Shown piece after piece: positions 33,662 through 43,139 of a DNA stretch of 64,000 nucleotides. The notes under the pieces were generated by a model that did no database searches, was not told the DNA's origin, and was given only the letters and a program-made list of their open reading frames with translations. The stretch is from ZC4RG42 sp036676355. GTDB taxonomy: Bacteria; Pseudomonadota; Gammaproteobacteria; Burkholderiales; SG8-39. Both the position numbers and the translations under genes were made by a program. The stretch's first letter is position 1. Every line of letters begins with the position of its first letter. The DNA is taken from contig JAKFDA010000016.1 of the NCBI GenBank assembly GCA_036676355.1, forward strand, positions 1 through 64,000, read 5' to 3'.

Positions 33662-34468
33662 ATGAAGCGTCTGCTTGCCATGCTGCTGCTCGGTCTGCCG
33701 TTACTTGCGACCGCGCAGCAGGAACCGCGCATTGCAGTGACTGACCTGGCCTACGAAGAACAGGTCGCCCGTTATTTTCAGTACACCCGCTTTCAGGGCA
33801 ACAGCACGCGTCACGAAAGCGAGCGCTACGCCGATAGCGATTTTTCATCGCGCGGCTCGGCCCGTTCGTCCGGTAGCAGCGAGGTCGACTACGAGAGTTT
33901 TTCGGGCGATATCGTTTATATCGAACGCGGCGAATTGCGCAAATTCACCGGCGATATCAAAGGCGAGCTGCTCAAGGCCGGTGCTTACAAGCTTGTTCAG
34001 GCCAAGCCGTATACCGCCAAGGAAAACGAAAAGCTGTATGACGTGATCGATCGCATCAAGAAAGGTTACTTTCCGAATGCCACCTATGTGCTGTTCGGCA
34101 CGATCACCAGCATCGAACCTCGGCGCGAGTTGAATCCGGTGCAAGGCTCCGATGCGACATCGGCGACACTGTCGATGGAACTTGTTGCCGAGTTTAGCCT
34201 CGTCAACACCAAGACCTATGAAGTGAAGGCGGCGTTTTCGGCCATGGGTGAGGGACAGGACATGCGCCTGCTCAATTCGCCCGGACAGGTCGCGCATCTT
34301 TCCAAGGGCAAGGTGATGCGCGAGGTATCGCAGAGCCTGGGCATCGATGTGGCGAACCAGCTCGAGGAGCAGTTCAATCCCTCGGCCGGCCGGCGTTCTG
34401 CGGACCGGCACGACCGCGAGGAAGTGCGAATCGAGCGCCGCGAAGAACGCGTCATCGAATATCGCTGA
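33662..34468 (+). CDS. LpoB/CsgG-like secreted protein
   Basis: A 268-residue protein with signal peptide MKRLLAMLLLGLPLLATAQQ and no lipobox. The body resembles a larger LpoB/CsgG-like fold: an early strand RIAVTDLAYEEQVARYF, a Ser/Arg-rich insertion (about residues 57-80), then FTGDIKGELLKAGAYKLVQA and NATYVLFGTITSIEPRREL. The C-terminus is strongly charged (RHDREEVRIERREERVIEYR). It ends the LpoB cluster; a distinct but related envelope role is inferred. Confidence 0.65.
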   Translation: MKRLLAMLLLGLPLLATAQQEPRIAVTDLAYEEQVARYFQYTRFQGNSTRHESERYADSDFSSRGSARSSGSSEVDYESFSGDIVYIERGELRKFTGDIKGELLKAGAYKLVQAKPYTAKENEKLYDVIDRIKKGYFPNATYVLFGTITSIEPRRELNPVQGSDATSATLSMELVAEFSLVNTKTYEVKAAFSAMGEGQDMRLLNSPGQVAHLSKGKVMREVSQSLGIDVANQLEEQFNPSAGRRSADRHDREEVRIERREERVIEYR

Positions 34469-34500
34469 CGTGTTGCTGCGCATGGCAACTGCGCAATCGC

Positions 34501-34538
34501 AAAAAAGATTCCCGCCATTCGGCGGGAATCTTTCGTTT
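34501..34538. terminator. bidirectional terminator
   Basis: A 13-bp stem AAAGATTCCCGCC / GGCGGGAATCTTT with loop ATTC. A run of A before and T after allows termination on both strands. It separates the LpoB cluster from the convergent 75-residue gene. Confidence 0.85.
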
Positions 34539-34553
34539 AGGCCGATGAATGTC

Positions 34554-34781
34554 CTAGTTGATGTACTGCAGGAAAAACATCGACCGTTCGAGACCTTCGT
34601 GGAAGTCCAGCGCCGCCTGTTTGTCCAGATGGAAGCGGGTGGTTTCGCCGCGCTCGCTGCTGAGCGACAGAATCATCCGTCCATCTTCTATGGATAGCGC
34701 CAGCTGGCCGCAAGCGACGTCTTTTGCCCCATCGGATGCGGCGATCGGTAGTTGCGCCTGGTAATGCAACGTGTCGTCCAT
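34554..34781 (-). CDS. small hypothetical protein
   Basis: A 75-residue soluble protein, MDDTLHYQAQLPIAASDGAK onward. A strong ribosome binding site AGGGAGAGG precedes the ATG, which supports it being real. The composition suggests a small beta-rich domain with a helical end (AALDFHEGLERSMFFLQYI). Family unknown. Confidence 0.7.
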   Translation of the reverse strand: MDDTLHYQAQLPIAASDGAKDVACGQLALSIEDGRMILSLSSERGETTRFHLDKQAALDFHEGLERSMFFLQYIN

Positions 34782-34977
34782 GGTCCTCTCCCTGTGGTGA
34801 GAATCGTCGCCGGGTCTTGTCGCCCGTTTGCCGTTGCTGCGTCGCTAGAATAGAAACCATCCGGCGCGTGATGCGGTTTTGCGTGCGACGACATGTGAGA
34901 AAGTTCCGGGTTGCGATCGCTTTAACGCGACCATGCAGATCCGGCGTGACGGCATTGCGGGCCGCCATGGCTGGCGA

Positions 34978-36939
34978 TCAGACCTTCATCGGCAGAATGA
35001 CCATCTGCATGCCTTCGAGCTGCAGGCGGCGTTGCATTTCATACGCGACCTGATTGTGCAGCATGCGCGTGTACCAGGGCTCGCGATCGAACACGAGCTT
35101 CGAGGTGAAGAACACGACGTTGGGGAATTCCGCGCGAACGCGCTCGCACAGTTGCATCATTTCGTCGGCGGCATCGACCCCGTAGGCATCGTAGTAAGTG
35201 GCGGCGATGCCGTTGCTGCGGCACAGATTCACGTAATAGCGCAGGTCCTGCACGGTGCGCGATTTGAGTGCTGCGAGCGCATCCTCGCCGCCGTAACTCT
35301 GCGCGTCCACCTCGCGGGCCGACAGGAATATGAAGTTCTTATAGTGGCCGGGCCACAGACGATTGACCCATAGCGTCGCGTGCATCGCGCCGCCACGGCT
35401 CGACCCGACCATGAAGGCCGCGGTCGGCGCGGCTGAATCGAGCTCCGGCGCCCGCGCCACGCTGCCGAAATACTGTTCGCCGTACAGTTCATCGGCGACC
35501 TTCAGCTTGGCGCGGGTGGCCGCGTAGTGCATGCGGATCAGCAGCGATGTCGCGATGACCAGTCCGGTGATGACCAGCGTCGCCCAGCCGCCGTCGAGAA
35601 ATTTCTCGACAATGGTGATGACCAGAATGGCGGCGCAGACGACGAAACCCACACCGGACAAAGCGAGACGTCGACGCCAACGCCGATCGAATCGACTGCT
35701 GAACCAGAAGCGGCACAGTCCCGCGAGCGAGAGTGTGAACGTGAGAAAAACGTTGATGCTGTAGAGCACGACCAGCATGGACACGTCGCCGCCGGTTACG
35801 AGCAGAATCGCGGCCGCGGCGCCGGCCATCAACACAATGCCGTTCTGCGTGACCAGACGGTTGGACAGATGACGGAATTGATGCGGCATCCACGAATCCG
35901 CAGCCATGTTGGAGAGCACCGCCGGGCCGCCGAGGAAGCCCGTGTTCGCCGCGACGAACAGCAAGCCGCCTTCCAGTGCGAGCACAAGTGAAAGAAAGGC
36001 ATGATCGGCGAAGTCGCTTTGCCAGCCGAAGCTGGCGATGATGGACGCGAACGTGACGGCGTTGAGCGTCTGGCCTTCGATGTGACTCGCATCCCACAGC
36101 AAGTACAGGATGATGATGCCGCCGGCCATGAAGGACAGCGAGAGGGCCATGTAGAACATGGTCCACTTGCCGGTTTTGACGCGCGGCTCGGCCAGCGCCT
36201 GAACGTTGTTCGACACCGCTTCGATCCCGGTGTATGTGCCGCCGCCGAGCGAATAGGCGCGCAGAAATAAAGCAGCGACGAACATCCAGCCGTATTCCGT
36301 TGCGAGCCCTTGTGTTTCTGCCAATGTCGCCGGCACCAGCTCCGGCAGGCGCTCGGCGTGATCGATGATGCCGTAGATGATCAGAAACGCATGGGTGAGA
36401 ATGAAGCCCATGAAAATAGGCAGCAGCATCTGAATCGATTCCTTCATGCCGCGCAGATTGAGGAGCGCGAGCACGCCGACGATGCCGAGTTCGACGGGTA
36501 TTTTCAGTGTGCCGATATCGGGCGGCAGGAGCGAAAACAATGCGTCGATACCGCTCGCCACCGAAATGGCGATGGTGAGTACGTAATCGACGATCAGCGC
36601 GCTGCCGGAAACCAGCCCGGCATAGGGGCCGAGCAGGCGTGTGGCCACCTTGTATCCGCCGCCGCCGGACGGAAACAATTCGATGACCTGGTTGTAGGCG
36701 AGCGCAATGACGAAAACCGTCAGCGCGGTCAGCAGGGCGAGATAGAGGCCGAGGTGCTTGTGCTCACCGAGAGCGAGAAAGGCTTCCGCCGGCCCGTAGC
36801 ATGCGGATGAAAGTCCGTCTGCGCCGAGTCCCACCCAGGCAAAAAAGGCGACAAGCGCTATTTGTTCGCGCGACGCGATGTTGAACGGGTCGAGCGGTTT
36901 GCCGAACAACAAACGCCGCAGAAGAGGCGGGCGATTCAC
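34978..36939 (-). CDS. APC-superfamily amino-acid permease with C-terminal cytosolic domain
   Basis: A 653-residue inner-membrane transporter. About twelve hydrophobic segments cover residues 25-480 and include the APC features GLGADGLSSACYGPAEAFLA and SLGGGTYTGIEAVSNNVQAL. A C-terminal soluble region of about 150 residues (YVNLCRSNGIAATYYDAYGV, FPNVVFFTSKLVF) resembles the cytosolic domain of COG0531 permeases. The GTG start overlaps the stop of the TPR gene (GTGA). Substrate unknown. Confidence 0.85.
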   Translation of the reverse strand: MNRPPLLRRLLFGKPLDPFNIASREQIALVAFFAWVGLGADGLSSACYGPAEAFLALGEHKHLGLYLALLTALTVFVIALAYNQVIELFPSGGGGYKVATRLLGPYAGLVSGSALIVDYVLTIAISVASGIDALFSLLPPDIGTLKIPVELGIVGVLALLNLRGMKESIQMLLPIFMGFILTHAFLIIYGIIDHAERLPELVPATLAETQGLATEYGWMFVAALFLRAYSLGGGTYTGIEAVSNNVQALAEPRVKTGKWTMFYMALSLSFMAGGIIILYLLWDASHIEGQTLNAVTFASIIASFGWQSDFADHAFLSLVLALEGGLLFVAANTGFLGGPAVLSNMAADSWMPHQFRHLSNRLVTQNGIVLMAGAAAAILLVTGGDVSMLVVLYSINVFLTFTLSLAGLCRFWFSSRFDRRWRRRLALSGVGFVVCAAILVITIVEKFLDGGWATLVITGLVIATSLLIRMHYAATRAKLKVADELYGEQYFGSVARAPELDSAAPTAAFMVGSSRGGAMHATLWVNRLWPGHYKNFIFLSAREVDAQSYGGEDALAALKSRTVQDLRYYVNLCRSNGIAATYYDAYGVDAADEMMQLCERVRAEFPNVVFFTSKLVFDREPWYTRMLHNQVAYEMQRRLQLEGMQMVILPMKV

Positions 36940-37286
36940 AGCTTGGGCGTTGTGTCCGGCGGGGTCAGGTTTTTCTCGATACGACGCGCGAAGACCTGCA
37001 TTTCCTTGGCAGCCTGCTTGTCGCCGCGTTTTTCGGCAACCGCAATGCCTTCGCGGTAAGCCGCCAGCGCCTCGTCGAGCGCGCCGGTTTCGGCGAGTGT
37101 CTTGCCGAGCAGTTTCCACGCTGCCGAGTGGCCGGGATCGCGTGCGACTGCTTCGCGCAGATGTGTCGCTGCCTGCTGCGGATCGCCGGCTTTGAGATAT
37201 TCGTTGCCGATGGAATAGCGCAGCAGCGCACCGTCACGCGGCGTGTCAAGGAGTTTGAGCAGGTTGGCGAGGATGGGACTGTTCAT
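36936..37286 (-). CDS. small TPR-repeat protein
   Basis: A 116-residue soluble protein with two to three tetratricopeptide repeats (LRYSIGNEYLKAGDPQQAAT, AWKLLGKTLAETGALDEAL, GIAVAEKRGDKQAAKE). There is no signal peptide. It overlaps the permease gene by four bases, which suggests coupling. TPR domains bind other proteins, but the partner is unknown. Confidence 0.8.
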   Translation of the reverse strand: MNSPILANLLKLLDTPRDGALLRYSIGNEYLKAGDPQQAATHLREAVARDPGHSAAWKLLGKTLAETGALDEALAAYREGIAVAEKRGDKQAAKEMQVFARRIEKNLTPPDTTPKL

Positions 37287-37476
37287 GGCGAGGTTTCGAT
37301 GCCGCAGCGGCGCTTATGCGATCATCTCCCTATACGCGCTGATCGAAGCATTTTTCGTGCTTGTGGCTCGTCGACTTGAGCGTCAAATGGAAAAAGGCGG
37401 TTGCCCTATCGCGCAAGCGTTCCTAAGATTCCGGCCAATGCCCGTCAGGGCGCGACATTATAGGTTTTCAAATCTC

Positions 37477-37860
37477 ATGGCAAAAACCATCATCAGCACG
37501 GCCGATGCACCCGGCGCGATCGGTACTTATTCGCAGGCCGTGCGCTGCGGCGATACGCTTTATATGTCCGGGCAGATCGGCCTCGATCCGCAGTCGATGC
37601 AGCTGGTCGAGGGCATCGAAGCGCAGATCCATCGCGTCTTCGATAATCTGGAGGCGGTCGCGCGCGCCGCGGGCGCAACGCTGGCCGCCGCGGTGAAGGT
37701 GAATGTCTATCTCACCGATCTGGGGAATTTCGCCAAAGTGAACGAGATCATGGCGAATTATTTTCCGCAGCCCTATCCCGCGCGCGCCGCGATCGGTGTG
37801 AACACATTGCCGCGCGGTGCGCTGGTCGAAGCGGACGCGGTACTCGATCTGTCGCGTTGA
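37477..37860 (+). CDS. ridA: RidA family reactive imine deaminase
   Basis: A 127-residue member of the YjgF/YER057c/UK114 family, which hydrolyses reactive enamines and imines made by PLP enzymes. Features: ADAPGAIGTYSQAVRCGDTL, MSGQIGLDP, KVNVYLTDLGNFAKVNEI, YPARAAIGVNTLPRGALVE with the conserved Arg. The ATG at 37477 is the family start. The stop overlaps the recG TTG start (TTGA). Confidence 0.93.
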   Translation: MAKTIISTADAPGAIGTYSQAVRCGDTLYMSGQIGLDPQSMQLVEGIEAQIHRVFDNLEAVARAAGATLAAAVKVNVYLTDLGNFAKVNEIMANYFPQPYPARAAIGVNTLPRGALVEADAVLDLSR

Positions 37861-39956
37861 GCACAGCGGTCAAACCACGCGCAGCGCTAGACGCGCCGCG
37901 GCCGCAGGCCGACGCAATCGTATTGTCGAGCGCCGCGCCGGCATTGTTGGCCAGGCTGGCGAAACTCGGCATCCGGCGTGACTTCGATCTGATACTGCAT
38001 CTGCCGTTGCGCTACGAGGACGAAACGCGGCTGACACCCATTGCCGCCGCGCGCAACGGTATTCCGGTACTGGTGGAAGCCGACGTCTTATCGACCGAAG
38101 TCATGTTTCGTCCGCGTCGGCAACTGGTCAGCAAGCTGCAGGACGAGAGCGGAATTCTGTACGCACGTTTTCTCAACTTCTATCCCAGTCAACAGAAGGC
38201 GCTCGCTCCCGGCAAGCGCGTGCGCCTATATGGCGAAGTGCGCCCCGGATTTTTCGGTGGTGAAATGGTGCACCCGCGCTTTCGTGTTTTGAGTCGCGAG
38301 GAAGCGCTGCCCGATGCGCTCACGCCGGTCTATCCGACCACCGCCGGATTGGCGCAATGGCAGTTGCGCAAATACATCGAGTTGGCGTTGAAACGCATAC
38401 CGCTCGATGAGACCCTGCCCGATGCGGTGCGCATGCGCCTCACGCTCGTCGACTTCGATGCATCGGTGCGGCTGTTGCACTGTCCGCCGCCCGACGTGTC
38501 GGCAGTCGCGTTGGAGGAACGCAGCCATCCCGCGTGGCGGCGCATCAAATTCGACGAGTTGCTCGGTCAGCAGTTGTCCATGCGCGCGCACTATCGTGCC
38601 CGGCGCGCACAAAAGGCCTTTGCACTTACGGCGGACAACGCGCTGGGCGAAAAGCTGGTGCAATCGCTGCCGTTCAAGTTGACCGGCGCACAGCAGCGCG
38701 CGTGGCGGGAGGTCCGCGACGATCTCGCGCGCAACCATCCGATGAATCGACTGCTGCAGGGCGATGTCGGCAGCGGCAAGACGATCGTTGCAGCGCTTGC
38801 GGCATTGCGCGCCGTGGAGCAGGGCAGGCAGGCGGCGGTGATGGCGCCCACCGAAATTCTTGCCGAACAGCATTACCGCAAATTTCACGAATGGCTGACG
38901 CCGCTCGGCGTAACGGTGGCGTGGTTGTCGGGCAGTCAGAAAACCGCCGAGCGCAAACGCACAGCGGCATCCATCGAAGCGGGCGAGGTGCAGGTTGCGG
39001 TCGGTACGCACGCGCTGTTTCAGGACAAGGTGACGTTTGCCGATCTCGCGGTCGTCATCGTCGATGAGCAGCATCGCTTCGGCGTGAAGCAGCGGCTCGC
39101 CTTGCAGCGCAAGGGCGGCGCCGATGGCGCGACGCTGCCGCATCAGCTGATGATGAGCGCAACGCCCATTCCGCGCACGTTGTCGATGAGTTACTACGCC
39201 GACCTGGACGTATCGGTCATTGACGAACTGCCGCCCGGCCGCACACCGGTCGTGACCAAGTTGCTGGACGATACGCGTCGTGCCGAAGTGGTCGTGCGCG
39301 TGCGTGAAGCCTGTCGCAGCGGCCGGCAGGCCTATTGGGTGTGCCCGCTGATCGAGGAATCGGAAGCGCTCGAATTGCAGACCGCCATCGATACCTATGA
39401 AGCCTTGCGCGCCGAATTGCCGGATTGCAATGTGGGCCTTGTGCACGGCCGCCTGCCGCCGCAGGAAAAGGCGGCGGTGATGGACGCGTTCAAGCGCGGC
39501 GAGGTGCAGCTGCTGGTTGCGACCACGGTGATCGAAGTCGGCGTCGATGTGCCGAACGCCTCGCTGATGATCATCGAGCACGCCGAGCGCTTCGGTCTGT
39601 CGCAGCTGCACCAATTGCGTGGCCGGGTCGGGCGCGGCGCCGCGGAAAGCGTATGTCTGTTGCTGTATCAAACGCCGCTGTCGGACACCGCGCGCCGACG
39701 TCTGAAAATCATTTACGAGCATACGGACGGTTTTCGCATTGCGCATGAGGATCTGTTGCTGCGCGGGCCCGGCGAATATCTCGGCGCACGCCAGAGCGGC
39801 CTGCCGTTGCTGCGTTTCGCCGATCTTGCCCTCGATACCGATCTGCTCGACGCGGCGCGTGCGGTAGCCGACGAGTTGCTGCAGACGGCGCCGGACGCCG
39901 CGGCGCGCCACGTCGCCCGCTGGGCCGCCGGCCGCGCCGAACTGATGCAGGCCTGA
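37857..39956 (+). CDS. recG: ATP-dependent DNA helicase RecG
   Basis: RecG drives branch migration and replication-fork regression. The 699-residue product has an N-terminal wedge/OB domain, then the helicase core: Walker A GDVGSGKTIVAALAA, motif II DEQHRFGV, MSATPIPRTLSMSYYADLDV, motif V/VI ATTVIEVGVDVPNASLMIIE and QLHQLRGRVGRG, and the TRG region. The start is TTG, overlapping the ridA stop. Length is typical. Confidence 0.96.
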   Translation: MSTAVKPRAALDAPRPQADAIVLSSAAPALLARLAKLGIRRDFDLILHLPLRYEDETRLTPIAAARNGIPVLVEADVLSTEVMFRPRRQLVSKLQDESGILYARFLNFYPSQQKALAPGKRVRLYGEVRPGFFGGEMVHPRFRVLSREEALPDALTPVYPTTAGLAQWQLRKYIELALKRIPLDETLPDAVRMRLTLVDFDASVRLLHCPPPDVSAVALEERSHPAWRRIKFDELLGQQLSMRAHYRARRAQKAFALTADNALGEKLVQSLPFKLTGAQQRAWREVRDDLARNHPMNRLLQGDVGSGKTIVAALAALRAVEQGRQAAVMAPTEILAEQHYRKFHEWLTPLGVTVAWLSGSQKTAERKRTAASIEAGEVQVAVGTHALFQDKVTFADLAVVIVDEQHRFGVKQRLALQRKGGADGATLPHQLMMSATPIPRTLSMSYYADLDVSVIDELPPGRTPVVTKLLDDTRRAEVVVRVREACRSGRQAYWVCPLIEESEALELQTAIDTYEALRAELPDCNVGLVHGRLPPQEKAAVMDAFKRGEVQLLVATTVIEVGVDVPNASLMIIEHAERFGLSQLHQLRGRVGRGAAESVCLLLYQTPLSDTARRRLKIIYEHTDGFRIAHEDLLLRGPGEYLGARQSGLPLLRFADLALDTDLLDAARAVADELLQTAPDAAARHVARWAAGRAELMQA

Positions 39957-39982
39957 GCGCCGTTTATCAACGACAATTAGGA

Positions 39983-40064
39983 ATGTCTGATTAAGCAAGG
40001 GCAAAGCAACAATTGCTTATGTCACACGAACTCGCGATCGCGCGGATCAAAAACCTTTAAAGCT
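39983..40064 (+). repeat. MITE-like dispersed repeat, copy D (internal deletion)
   Basis: It has the same left end as copy B (ATGTCTGATTAAG), lacks the GCCGAGGATGG core, then shares AAAGCAACAATTGCTTATG and the CGAACT-GCGA part with the other copies. AAGCAA/TTGCTT forms a small hairpin. It ends 11 bases before the ubiA ATG. Confidence 0.7.
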
Positions 40065-40075
40065 TTTATAGCGCC

Positions 40076-40951
40076 ATGAACGTCGTCGCCCTCAAATATC
40101 GGATCGATCTGTACGAGCGCCTGATGCGCCTCGACAAACCGATCGGCATTCTGTTGCTGTTGTGGCCGACGCTGTGGGCGCTATGGATTTCCGCGGCGGG
40201 ATCGCCGCACTGGGCGATTGTTCTGATCTTCGTCGTCGGCACGGCGTTGATGCGTTCGGCCGGTTGCGTAATGAACGACATGGCCGACGCCGAATTCGAT
40301 GCGCACGTGGAACGCACCCGTGAACGTCCGCTTGCGACAGGTCGTGTGTCGAAGCGTGAAGCCGCGGTGCTCGCGGTCATGCTTGCATTGGCCGCGTTCG
40401 TACTGGTGCTGTTTCTCAACCGGCTGACGATCGTGCTGTCATTCGTCGCGCTGTTTCTCGCCGCGACCTACCCACTGACAAAGCGTTTTTTCGCCATCCC
40501 GCAGGCTTATCTCGGCATCGCTTTCGGCTTCGGTATTCCGATGGCTTTTGCGGCCCAGACGAACAGCCTGCCGGTGCTCGCATGGTGGCTGCTGGCGGCC
40601 AATATTTTCTGGGCCATCGCCTACGACACCGCGTATGCGATGGTGGATCGCGACGATGATCTCAAGCTCGGTCTGCGTACATCGGCCATCACCTTCGGCC
40701 GCTTCGATGTCGCGGCGATCATGCTGTGCTATGCGGCGATGCAGGCCATCCTGGTCGGCGTCGGCGTGTATCTGGATTTCGCCTGGCCTTATTACGCCGG
40801 GCTCGCGGTGGCGGGCATATTGATGGCCTATCACTACACCCTTGTGCGTACGCGCGATCGTACGCGATGCTTCAGGGCTTTTCTGCATAACAACTGGGTC
40901 GGCGGCGCGATATTCGCCGGCATCGCTGCGCAGTATCTGCTGCGCGCATAA
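40076..40951 (+). CDS. ubiA: 4-hydroxybenzoate polyprenyltransferase UbiA
   Basis: A 291-residue membrane prenyltransferase of ubiquinone synthesis. It has about eight membrane helices and both Asp-rich motifs: NDMADAEFDAHVERTRERPL and YDTAYAMVDRDDDLKLG, which bind the prenyl diphosphate through Mg2+. It is followed after 14 bases by ubiD, the next ubiquinone-related gene. Confidence 0.95.
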   Translation: MNVVALKYRIDLYERLMRLDKPIGILLLLWPTLWALWISAAGSPHWAIVLIFVVGTALMRSAGCVMNDMADAEFDAHVERTRERPLATGRVSKREAAVLAVMLALAAFVLVLFLNRLTIVLSFVALFLAATYPLTKRFFAIPQAYLGIAFGFGIPMAFAAQTNSLPVLAWWLLAANIFWAIAYDTAYAMVDRDDDLKLGLRTSAITFGRFDVAAIMLCYAAMQAILVGVGVYLDFAWPYYAGLAVAGILMAYHYTLVRTRDRTRCFRAFLHNNWVGGAIFAGIAAQYLLRA

Positions 40952-40965
40952 CGAGGAAGCAGAAC

Positions 40966-42432
40966 ATGAACTATCGCGACCTGCGCGATTTCATTGCGCA
41001 GCTCGAACAGCGCGGCGAACTTAAGCGTGTGAGCGTCGAAGTGTCGCCGCATCTCGAAATGACCGAGATCTGCGACCGCGTGTTGAAGGCGGGCGGGCCG
41101 GCCATTCTGTTCGAGAAGCCGGGCGGTCATTCGATACCGGTACTGGCCAATCTGTTCGGCACGCCACAGCGCGTCGCACTCGGCATGGGCGCCGAATCGG
41201 TCGAATCGTTGCGTGAAATCGGCAAGCTGCTGGCCTTTCTGAAGGAGCCGGAGCCGCCCAAGGGTTTCAAGGATGTGTACGAGCGCTGGCTGCCGATCGG
41301 CAAGCAGGTGATGCATATGGCAGCCAAGGAGGTGTCGAAGGCGCCGTGTCAGGAAATCGTGTGGGAAGGCAGCGATGTCGATCTGAGCCGTCTGCCGATC
41401 CAGACCTGCTGGCCGGGCGACGCGGGCCCGTTGATTACCTGGGGTCTGGTCGTTACGCGCGGGCCGCACAAGAAACGCCAGAATCTCGGCATCTACAGAC
41501 AGCAGGTCATCGCGCCGAACAAGGTGATCATGCGCTGGCTCGCGCATCGCGGCGGTGCGCTGGATTTTCGAGAACATTGCGCGACGCATCCGGGGCAGCC
41601 GTTTCCGCTCGCAGTCGCGCTCGGCGCCGATCCGGCCACGATCCTCGGCGCGGTCACGCCTGTTCCAGATACGCTGTCCGAATATCAATTCGCCGGCTTG
41701 CTGCGCGGCGCACGAACCGAAGTGGTGAAGTGCATCGGCTCCGACCTGCAGGTGCCGGCGTCGGCCGAAATCGTGCTGGAGGGGGTGATTCATCCGGACG
41801 AGACAGCGCTGGAAGGGCCATTCGGCGACCACACCGGCTATTACAACGAACAGGATCGATTTCCGGTATTCACCATCGAGCGCATCACCATGCGCCGCGA
41901 TCCGATCTATCACTCGACCTACACCGGCAAACCGCCGGACGAGCCCGCCGTGCTCGGCGTGGCGCTGAACGAAGTGTTCGTGCCGATTCTGCAAAAGCAG
42001 TTTCCGGAAATCACCGATTTCTATCTGCCGCCCGAGGGTTGCTCCTATCGCCTCGCGGTGGTGAGCATGAAGAAACAGTATCCGGGCCATGCGAAGCGCG
42101 TCATGTTCGGCATCTGGAGCTTTTTGCGCCAGTTCATGTACACGAAATTTATTATCGTCACCGATGACGATGTGAATGTGCGCGACTGGAAGGAAGTGAT
42201 CTGGGCCATGACGACGCGGGTCGATGCGACGCGCGATACGGTGCTGGTGGACAACACGCCGATCGACTATCTGGATTTCGCCAGCCCGGTGTCCGGGCTG
42301 GGCTCCAAGATGGGCATCGATGCGACCAACAAATGGCCTGGCGAAACGAACCGGGAGTGGGGCCGCCCCATCGCCATGGACGAGGCGGTCAAGCGTCGCG
42401 TGGACGAACTGTGGGCGCAGTTAAACCTGTGA
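40966..42432 (+). CDS. ubiD: UbiD-family prenylated-FMN decarboxylase
   Basis: A 488-residue decarboxylase that removes the carboxylate of 3-polyprenyl-4-hydroxybenzoate in ubiquinone synthesis, using prenylated FMN. Full-length family sequence is seen: MNYRDLRDFIAQLEQRGELK, the cofactor region with NLGIYRQQVIAPNKVIMRW, and the catalytic E-R-E region (EGVIHPDETALEGPFGDHTG). The 3' end overlaps the convergent lipoprotein gene by 12 bases. UbiX, which makes the cofactor, is not in this window. Confidence 0.95.
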   Translation: MNYRDLRDFIAQLEQRGELKRVSVEVSPHLEMTEICDRVLKAGGPAILFEKPGGHSIPVLANLFGTPQRVALGMGAESVESLREIGKLLAFLKEPEPPKGFKDVYERWLPIGKQVMHMAAKEVSKAPCQEIVWEGSDVDLSRLPIQTCWPGDAGPLITWGLVVTRGPHKKRQNLGIYRQQVIAPNKVIMRWLAHRGGALDFREHCATHPGQPFPLAVALGADPATILGAVTPVPDTLSEYQFAGLLRGARTEVVKCIGSDLQVPASAEIVLEGVIHPDETALEGPFGDHTGYYNEQDRFPVFTIERITMRRDPIYHSTYTGKPPDEPAVLGVALNEVFVPILQKQFPEITDFYLPPEGCSYRLAVVSMKKQYPGHAKRVMFGIWSFLRQFMYTKFIIVTDDDVNVRDWKEVIWAMTTRVDATRDTVLVDNTPIDYLDFASPVSGLGSKMGIDATNKWPGETNREWGRPIAMDEAVKRRVDELWAQLNL

Positions 42433-42987
42433 CGAGGCGATTTTGTCGAGCGTCTCGCGCGGCAGGCTGCGGCCGGTGAGCAGTTCCGCCGCATGTTCGG
42501 CGAAGGCGTTGTAGAGATAGTTCATGCGCTCGGGGTCGGTTCCGAAGGGGCCGCCCCAGGCGAAAGTCGATTTCACGCTGACGCGATCGATCTCCTTGCC
42601 GCTTGGGTCGCGCACGATGACGTCACCGACGATGCGATCTTCGCCTGCCAGAAAACCAACCCATATCGAGGCGCCTCGCGAGCGTGCGCGGATGTCGTTG
42701 ATGACGATCTCGATGCTGGGCAAGTGGCGATCGGACGGTTTGCCGAGCATGTCGCGCGCTTTCAGATTGCGTTTCATGGCCCCCAGCACCCGGCCGGGTT
42801 TGATGCTGTCGTTGTAATAAAGCTGGCCCTGCACTTCGGGAGTCAGCGTGACATGCACGGCCTGCACCTGAGTGACGCCATAAGCGAGTGGCGGCTCGGC
42901 ATCGCTCTTGCGGGTCGCTTCGGTGGCGCAACCCTGGATCAGAGCGAACAGACAGACAACGGCTGCGAAACGTAGATGGCTCATCAT
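42421..42987 (-). CDS. predicted lipoprotein (DUF4410-like)
   Basis: A 188-residue lipoprotein; the signal MMSHLRFAAVVCLFALIQGC places the lipidated Cys at 20. The mature domain is alpha/beta (PSIEIVINDIRARSRGASIW, GDVIVRDPSGKEIDRVSV), of the kind called DUF4410, but the match is not certain. The start at 42987 is chosen because it gives a proper signal peptide. The last 12 bases overlap ubiD on the other strand. Confidence 0.65.
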   Translation of the reverse strand: MMSHLRFAAVVCLFALIQGCATEATRKSDAEPPLAYGVTQVQAVHVTLTPEVQGQLYYNDSIKPGRVLGAMKRNLKARDMLGKPSDRHLPSIEIVINDIRARSRGASIWVGFLAGEDRIVGDVIVRDPSGKEIDRVSVKSTFAWGGPFGTDPERMNYLYNAFAEHAAELLTGRSLPRETLDKIASSQV

Positions 42988-43139
42988 TGATTCCTGTCGG
43001 TGCGAAAGCGCACAAAGCAAGGGCCAATTCTAATGGCCGTCCACGACATGCAAGTGCGGCATCCTTGGCATAATCCGGCGCAAGCTCAAACGATGTGGGG
43101 AATGACCGGCCGGCATGCCCCCGAACAGGAGAGAGTACG

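Noticed and set aside
38226..40004. Minus-strand open frame of 592 codons opposite recG
   Set aside because: Shadow of recG; rich in His, Arg and Gln as expected from antisense of a GC-rich gene.
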